Shown here in pieces: positions 56,921-64,000 of a stretch of 64,000 nucleotides of DNA (the first letter of the stretch is position 1; each line of letters opens with the position of its first letter). The DNA is from Cyrtodaria siliqua. Taxonomy: Eukaryota > Mollusca > Bivalvia > Adapedonta > Hiatellidae. Position numbers and translations under genes: made by a program. The stretch is from positions 1 through 64,000 of the forward strand of contig JAWPHD010007110.1 of assembly GCA_037043455.1 (NCBI GenBank), given 5' to 3'. The notes under the pieces are model-generated. The model searched no databases and was not told the DNA's origin. It saw only the letters and a list, made by a program, of their open reading frames with translations.

Positions 56921-57242
56921 TAAATTCAAATATTAAACTGAAAAAAATAGCCTTAATAAGATCACTAAAAGAAATAACCTGAACATTTAAAATAAAAGAC
57001 CCGAAGAAGGTATTTCCTAACCACGATTACGCGCCAGGATTAACTATTTTTAATTGGCAGTAAAAATAAAAAAAACGTGAGCGTTTGATACAATTGTATC
57101 TGCTATTTATAACTCAGGATTTCCTCTATGGCCTCACAATTACAATTACATGTATTAATTATGGCGCTTTATTATAGGAAAATGTTAAAGCTCCATCTAT
57201 CTTTTGAATCATTTCACGTTTTTAAATTGGCTATCACATTGC
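56720..57242 (-). repeat. Dispersed repeat, right member of an inverted pair
   Basis: Complement of 52075-52656; it contains a (GTT)n run at 56877-56920. Confidence 0.8.
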
Positions 57243-57414
57243 TTTTTTTTAAAAACTAAAATGTATAACCAAAGCCTGATGTGCCCCCATTAAAAACAAT
57301 CAGGTAGGGTGTTGGCGTTGGGTTGTCTGAAAAGTGCACACGGCAGTCTTGATTTGCTGGAACACCAGTGGTTAGTTTGTTTTCTATGTCCCCGAAGGAT
57401 GGCATATAGTAGTC

Positions 57415-58330
57415 GCACCGTCCGTCCGTCAGTCCGTCCATTCGTCCGTACAATCGTGTCAGGTAAATAACTCCGACACTAATGGATGGATTTTCAAAAA
57501 ACTTTGCACAAGTGCTCATCACAATAAGGCGACGTGTCGCGCGTAAATTTCAGATACGCGGCTCCAAGGTAAAGGTCACACTAAGAGGTCAAAAGTAAAA
57601 AAGAAGTACTTTCGTGTCCGGCAAATAACTCTGACATTCATGAAGGGATTTTCAAATAACCTGGCACAAGTGTTCATCACAACAAGAGGATGTGTCACAT
57701 GCAAATTTGAGGTCCGTAGCTTCAAGGTAAAGGTCACACTTAGAGGTCAAAAGTCAAAAAGTAGTACTTTCGTGTCCATATTTCGCCTCCGGTAAATAAC
57801 TGTGACATTCATAGAAAGATTTTCAAATAACCTGCCACAAGTGTTCACCACAACAAGATGACGTGTCAAACGAAAAATCCAGGTCATTAGCTTCAAGGTC
57901 AAGGTCACACTTGGAGGTCAAAGGACAAAAATATTTGTTTTTGTATTTTTTGTCCATATTTCATATCCGGTAAATAAGTCTGACATTCATGGAGGGATTT
58001 TCAAATAACTTGGCAGAAGTGTTCACCACAACAAGACTATACGTCGCGAGCAAATTCCAGGTCAGTATCTTCAAGGTCAATGTCACACTTAGAGGTCTGA
58101 AGATGTCATATGTCCCTGTATTTGATTGAAGTCATGTAAGTCGGGTTCGGTCTATTACTTTGTCATCCGTTGAAGGATTTTTATATAACCTGGCATAAAT
58201 GTTCATCAGAACAAGACGATTTGTCGTGCGCAAAACGCAAGTCAGTAGCTTCAAGGTAAAGGTCACACTTAGAGGTCAGAAAATGCCTTATGATCCTGTA
58301 TTTGAATGAAGTCATATTGGTTACTGCAGA
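57415..58330 (+). repeat. Tandem array of about 165-180-bp units with AGGTCA motifs
   Basis: About five units, each with GTGTTCATCACAACAAG, CTTCAAGGTAAAGGTCACAC, TTAGAGGTCA and GACATTCATGGAGGGATTTT. It opens with GTCCGTCCGTCAGTCCGTCC, like the element at 24450-25022. Confidence 0.85.
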
Positions 58331-58917
58331 AAACCCTTTTGCTGAAACATGCGCCCCGAACAATAGTATATATCTAGTATATGTTCAAAATACGTATATT
58401 ATATATTATATCCATTGTAAATTAGCATATTGTTGCAGTTTCAGTTTCATTCACAAGTACATATGAGATTCATCGATTATGATTCATGTAGTATATATAT
58501 ATCGTGATCAGGTAGTGTATAGTTTCGTGTAATTTGTGCAACCCTTCTTACTGGGCCATAGTATCCTCGATGTACAGATTAACCGTCAATAAGAAAGATG
58601 TGTCATACTCGAAAATGGCTCTAAAACAAATATCACAATCAGCAAAAACTGGAGGTAGTAGATAATCCCCTTGAATAATTACACGCGTACCTGTATGCGT
58701 GTTTGCATGTTTGCGAGCGTGCGTGTGTGCGTTTTGTGAAAGCACGGTATTGTCTGTGTCTAGTGTAGTGTGTGTTGGGTGGGCAGGGGAGGGGCTCGGT
58801 TTTAAGTCTCCTCCAAATGTCTTGTCACGTGGGACATAAATACCTCAGCTCATGCTTACGGTCATTGGATCACTAAGTCGCCGAATTAACCATTACATTA
58901 CGGAGCCACACGGATAA

Positions 58918-59090
58918 ATGAATGAATGAATGAATGAATGAATGTGAATGAATGAATGAATGAATAAATGAATGAATGAATGAAAAAATGAATGAATGAA
59001 TGAATGAATGAATGAATGAATGAATGAATGAATGAATGAATGAATGAATGAATGAATGAATGAATGAATGAATGAATGAATGAATGAATG
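58918..59090 (+). repeat. AATG tetranucleotide microsatellite
   Basis: About 42 GAAT units with two interruptions. 58340-58915 before it has nothing recognised; 59220-59400 after it has an imperfect duplicate of about 75 bases (TTTTCTGATTTCAGGAATG twice). Confidence 0.95.
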
Positions 59091-59734
59091 TTATAGCAGG
59101 TATACATATTGATATAAAAACAATGCCTACTTGGGACCTGCCATATAACTAACTAACGTAACCGAAGAATTAAGAAAGTTTAAAGAAAAGTGTAATGAGA
59201 AATAAAATGTGAAACAATTTAATTTATATCCCTTTATCGCTTTTATATTCCGGTCCGATGCATGTATATATTATACATACATTTTCTGATTTCAGGAATG
59301 TAATAACGGTTATAACGTTCCGGTATATAATCTGATTCATGTATATATACCTATATTTTCTGATTTCAGGAATGACAAATATATATATATAACGTGTATT
59401 AAGATCAGTTATATTGGTGGGAAATACCACACATGTATCAGTTTGAACGGAATCGAAACTAACAATCCGCTCGATTGGTTTAAACACAGGCGCACATAGC
59501 AGTTTTCATATAGTCACTGATGAAAGTAATTGTTTGTTGCGTAGGATCGACAAATCTTCCTCTCTATTTGGCTAAATGAATTTGCATTATGGATCGATTC
59601 GTATGAATAGAGTACAATCAGGAAATTACAGCTTGGTGTGTATTACAAATAAAGAAAAAAGTATCACTACATTAAGTTTTCTTTTACGTTTCATTATACC
59701 ACCGCTTTCACAAAGTGATCACGATGTCAGTAAC

Positions 59735-60155
59735 GTCTCGTCGCGTCGTGTAACACATGTTTGTCTCGTCGCGTCGTGTAACACATGTTTGTCTCGTCGC
59801 GTCGTTTAACACATGTTTGTCGCGTCGCGCCGTGTTACACATGTTTGTCTCATCGCGTCGTGTTACACATGTTTGTCGCGTCGCGTCGTATAACACATGT
59901 TTGTTGCGTCGCGCCGTGTTACACATGTTTGTCTCGTCGCGTCGTGTAACACATGTTTGTCTCGTCGCGTCGTATAACACATGTGTGTCGCGTCGCGCCG
60001 TGTTACACATGTTTGTCTCGTCACGTCGTGTAACACATGTTTGTCTCGTCGCGTCGTGTAACACACGTTTGTCGCGTCGCGCCGTGTTACACATGTTTGT
60101 CGCATCACGTCGCGTCGCGTAACACATGTTGTCGCGTCGCGTTCCGTCGCGTCGC
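59735..60155 (+). repeat. CpG-rich 28-bp minisatellite, about 14 units
   Basis: Unit GTCTCGTCGCGTCGTGTAAC plus ACATGTTT. Because 28 is not a multiple of three, successive units use all frames; several frames are open on both strands (up to about 150 codons), as expected from the unit's lack of stops rather than a gene. Confidence 0.93.
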
Positions 60156-60159
60156 ATAT

Positions 60160-60850
60160 TTTAATTACTTGAAATCCTCAAACACTTTTGAATGGGTTGT
60201 TCTCAAACGTCATATACATACAACAACTGATGACCTTATATCCCTCTACATCACACATTGTCGATTGCCTAATTTATTACAGAAGTATGGCCTTTTGTTG
60301 ACTTAGAATTTAAGCGGGGAAGGTTAATCACCTTTAGTGATAGTTCTAGTTTATTCAAGGGATGTTGCAAGGTCCGCAAACAAGTTTTATTTAAAAAGAA
60401 TATAAAGGACTTAATTATCAAAATACCGTAACAAAGAAAGGAGATAATGAAAATATAAATGAAGACGGCCATCAGCTCACCGAGCCCTTTTACCATAGAT
60501 GGCATATTAATAAAAACTATCGTTTAATTTTTAAAGCAAAAAAAATAAATACAAAAACAATGAAAAAGTTGTATACAGTTACTTTTATAATTTTTCATTC
60601 ATTTAAAGTGAGTTACCGTGCTTTAAATTATATTTACCGATATGCTATAGATGATAGCTTGATGAATTATGTTTCTTTGCAATTTTTTAATAGTTATGTC
60701 GCCTTCATTTGTTATGCAATTTTGATAATTGTTTCCGTCCTTTCTGCGTTATTTGGAGCGGTTTTTAACATAAAGTTATTTGAGAGTGGTACAACAGCCA
60801 CTTTAAATAAATCTTCAGTATGATTTAATGTGCCTCGTCTATTTCAAGTC
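60160..60850. other. AT-rich region with an unproven open frame
   Basis: The plus-strand frame 60560-60823 would encode 87 residues with a hydrophobic stretch, but no splice or family signal supports it. Nothing else is recognised. Confidence 0.4.
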
Positions 60851-60879
60851 ATCAAACGTAAATGAATACGTCATAATGG

Positions 60880-61080
60880 AGGGCTTGGCGTGGACCAATG
60901 GATAGCACGATGGACTTGAAACCGGAGGACTCGCGTTCAAGCCTCACCTGCGCCAATGACTTGCCCTTAGCCTCGTCCGTCGGGTGGGAGCTGTCCCCTC
61001 TTCCCTTTCCTCTCTCTTGGGCGGCCCCAAACAACGAGTATTGTATTGATGAACCGTTAAACAACATTAAATTAAGTTTT
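60880..61080 (+). repeat. tRNA-derived SINE
   Basis: GGCGTGGACCAATGGATAGC (A-box-like) and CGCGTTCAAGCCTCACC (B-box-like), about 30 bases apart, are followed by a body ending near GTATTGATGAACCGTTAAAC. It resembles a diverged tRNA head but has no matched acceptor stem. Confidence 0.65.
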
Positions 61081-61193
61081 AACACGGTGCACAGTACGGA
61101 GGTTTGTTTACGAGAACAATTAGTATGCACAATTGCACATACGTTCCAACAAATACAGTCAAACCTGCTCTAGAGACGTCTTTAATTAACCAG

Positions 61194-61226
<33 letters not shown>
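61194..61226. repeat. TA dinucleotide run
   Basis: About 16 TA units. Confidence 0.9.
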
Positions 61227-61228
<2 letters not shown>

Positions 61229-61779
61229 GACTGTTCTTTCTTTGGAAGAAGACCATTTCATTTATGTGACAAAGTGGTGTTTTGGGAGAAATGATTGATC
61301 AGCAGCCGGACATTGTAAACCCTGATCTGCGAGTTACTCGTTACTGGCAGGCTGATCTGGGTTTACAATGGACGCAAAGGCTATTATAATCGTGCTTAGC
61401 GTGTTAAAGGTTAAGAAATCACATGTTTAAAAGATCGCGATTTCATTTCACAATTGTATTGTTTTAATTTAAATGCACCTGTATTAAGAGACGCTCTTTG
61501 TTAAGACACCAATTTAACAGTGGTCTCTTAACTCATGTTTGATAGCTGTTTGTCTGTATATAAAACACAGCCAGTCTAGGTTATGTCTAATCATTTTTCA
61601 GTCTTTTTGACTTGTGAGACAAACATGTTACTCTATTCGCAATCGTCTAACGTTAATACACATAATGAAGATCAAATGTAATGGCGTGCCATTACAATTG
61701 ATACAAAACACAAAAACGCACTTCAAATGCATTTGTTTAATAGCACCAGTATTGTCGTTGTCCGTCCGTCCGCGCTGTC

Positions 61780-61875
61780 CATGGGCAGACCGGTATCCTA
61801 ACTGCTACCAGTGGTATTTAAATCGGATTACCATGGGCAGACCAGATTTTGAACTGCTACCAGTGGTATTTATCA
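61780..61875 (+). repeat. About 50-bp direct duplicate
   Basis: CCATGGGCAGACC and AACTGCTACCAGTGGTATTT each occur twice in the same order. Confidence 0.8.
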
Positions 61876-61949
61876 TGTCTCATATCGTTGGTTGATTAAA
61901 ACACCATCTCGATGTTTAAATCAGCCAACTCGATGATACCATGTTGCAC

Positions 61950-64000
61950 ATGTACCATCTATAATGGTCTCATACAAACACAAGACAATATACCAGCTAA
62001 AGGCGGTATTTTACAAACACAAAAAAAGTGTATCATCGATGGTAAAGGACAATGACAGCGGTCTCTAACAAAGACAAACCGATATACAGTCAATGGTGGT
62101 GGTCTCGTTCTAAGACAGGACATTGAACGATAGACAGAGATCTCTAACAAAGACAAGCCAAGTGCCATCAACAGCTGTCGCTAATAAAGGCATCTTTGGC
62201 ATTATTAGCATTCTGTAAAGCTACAGAATAAACGATTTTGGGGACACCCTGCTGAAATACTTGCAGAGTTTTATGATGAAACATTAAAGTCGGTTTAAGG
62301 CAGGATAAATTCCTTAAACCAGTCAGACATTTCCTTTGATAATAGTCCATTTGAGAAACACATGTTTTATTAATTGGGATAAAACATATTGATCAAAAGG
62401 AAAGAGGAACACTGTTGTTCATTTTATTTTATTTTATTTATTAATAGTTAATGCATGTTAGCTGGAAATACTTAAATGCATAGAATAAATACGTGTAAAA
62501 TGATATGGACAAAATGCCATGGCGAAAAATGCAATCAAAGTAAATAAGAAAATAAGTAAACAATTGTAAAACAGGCAAAATACAAACATTATAAAAATGC
62601 TGTTATAAACAAATAGAGATTATGCATTTAAAATCATTATTGAACTATGAGAGCATGAATTAAATATTAAATGAGTGAAACAATGTTTTGGAAAATTATT
62701 ACAATTACTAGGACTACATAAACCTTCATGATATGTCTTCAAATGTAGTACTAACACGCGAAAGGTTCGATGTAAAAAGTTATATTTTATTTCCTGGGCA
62801 TTTGTTTAAAGGAGCCCTTTTATACCTCTTGTTTCTTGTTTATATTTATTACTGAACACTATATAAACACATTGCAACTCATTTTTTGGTGATATATCGC
62901 TTTCCGTGCTTTTTATCGCCAGTTAAAAAATCACCTGTTGACCGATACAATATCCGTATTCGCCTCCGGTTTATTTCCGCCGATTTCCGGTGTGTGACGT
63001 CACACAAAGTACCGCGCCATATCTGGCAGATTGACAACATAGGTTCTCAATATTTTATTGAGACAACTTAGATCATACTTTCTTGAAGTATTAAAGGCAA
63101 CTGTCACTGAAAGTATGAAATACATAGGGATGAAATTGTTTATTGACTGCAGACTCATTTCTGAGAAAAGCTTGTTGCATCACAGAAGTTCAGGGATTTG
63201 CTCTCCTATAACATGAAGCCGTGGCTTTACGTTTTCTCTGACCTAAAAACATGTCTACGAACGGCAAGAGGATTTTTTTAATGAACCGTCCTCCGACGTG
63301 CATACGCGTTTGACTTTTTAATGTGTGGATTTTCCGTAGAGATTCTCTGCCCTAGACATAAACTGATTTTTATAAATGTACAACTTCCCTAAAATGATCA
63401 TTTGTTATCCATTTCACACTAAAATGTTAATAATAAAAAAAAATGATATGAAATACATTAGTTTAAATCTATTATCTAGGTACTATGCACTGTTTGAACG
63501 GCAAAATACAGGTGTCAGTGTAGTGACGTCTTACAAGAAACGTTTACACACGGTCTGAAATTGTCCACACGTTTTTTGGTCAAACGCAAGTCACATGGTG
63601 CATAATGTAAACGTCCTTTTGTAACAAACCCAGATGTCAAATAAATGAGACTAACTGATTGCATACTTTCATAGTTTGTCTTTGTTGTTTGTGTTTATTA
63701 ACATATCACTTATTATGCGCCTATCAACGTTTTACCCCACTGAGGTGGCGGCAGGCATACACAGTGGGAATTAGACAAATGTACACATTGATCGCATAAT
63801 TGTCATTCGAAGGTCTAAGGGTAAGAGTTATATAAATATCACCATTCCATGTTCTGTCCAAATTCTTCTCCAGAATACTCTATTTTTATCAATCGCGCTA
63901 CATGTATTGCTAATTCAAAGCATGTGTGTTACCTTTTTTCAGGCATTTTAATAAGACCTCACATATTTACCCCAATATTTTTTTTTAATTATTTATATAA
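61950..64000. other. Window end, no supported gene
   Basis: 62000-62200 has weak units of about 60 bases (CTAACAAAGACAA). The rest is AT-rich DNA with short chance open frames and no recognised repeat or exon. Confidence 0.5.

Noticed and set aside
59708..60157. Long open frames on both strands with RRDATN-type repeats
   Set aside because: They are explained by a 28-bp stop-free tandem unit.
60560..60823. 87-codon hydrophobic frame
   Set aside because: AT-rich composition can give such a frame by chance; no splice signals, homologue or partner was seen.

Overview
This is a eukaryotic, AT-rich, intron- and repeat-dominated window, most likely from a bivalve mollusc (inference). The pointers are GTCCGTCCG-rich repeats, tRNA-derived SINEs, a Penelope-like GIY-YIG relic, a Ty3/Gypsy relic, many foldback/MITE-type elements, and microsatellites of hundreds of bases. 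There is no operon-like packing, rRNA, intact tRNA or CRISPR array.

Two spliced protein genes can be supported, both on the minus strand. Gene 1 (21,954 down to 17,442; 4 coding exons; 216 aa) and gene 2 (48,802 down to 42,372; 4 coding exons; 196 aa) each have a short signal-peptide exon, a helix-rich exon, a tiny third exon (69 or 78 nt) and a long last exon with the stop codon. Every intron has GT..AG ends and most donors are GTAAG. The proteins are diverged paralogues sharing an N-V-[ST] glycosylation site followed by [VI]-H, an L-x3-L-x-[EQ]-[LM]-[MV]-C block and a G-L-P near the end of exon 3. Secretion, all-helical composition, about 200 residues and the exon/phase pattern resemble long-chain helical cytokine genes of the IL-6 type. 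That is an inference, and it is the most interesting content of the window.

The layout is two direct copies of a roughly 13-17 kb repeat-rich intergenic block, each lying downstream of one of the genes. Copy A (about 37-13,033) precedes gene 1 in coordinate order; copy B (about 24,883-42,250) precedes gene 2. The copies are collinear and clearly similar at the base level. They differ by transposon insertions present only in A (4,849-5,302 and 5,545-7,719), by tandem-array copy number (46-bp, 37-bp, 50-bp and 12-bp units), and by a nested duplication of about 2.35 kb in B. The flanking genes are far more diverged than the blocks, so an old gene pair seems to be separated by a recently copied or homogenised spacer.

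Between and beyond these lie a GIY-YIG retroelement relic (22,915-24,110, plus strand), introns with minisatellites, a foldback element (44,225-44,745), a long trinucleotide block (45,520-46,040), a degenerate Gypsy element (49,910-51,735, minus), an inverted pair of dispersed repeats (52,075-52,656 and 56,720-57,242), a 57.4-58.3 kb tandem array, and a CpG-rich 28-bp array (59,735-60,155). The last 3 kb shows no supported gene.
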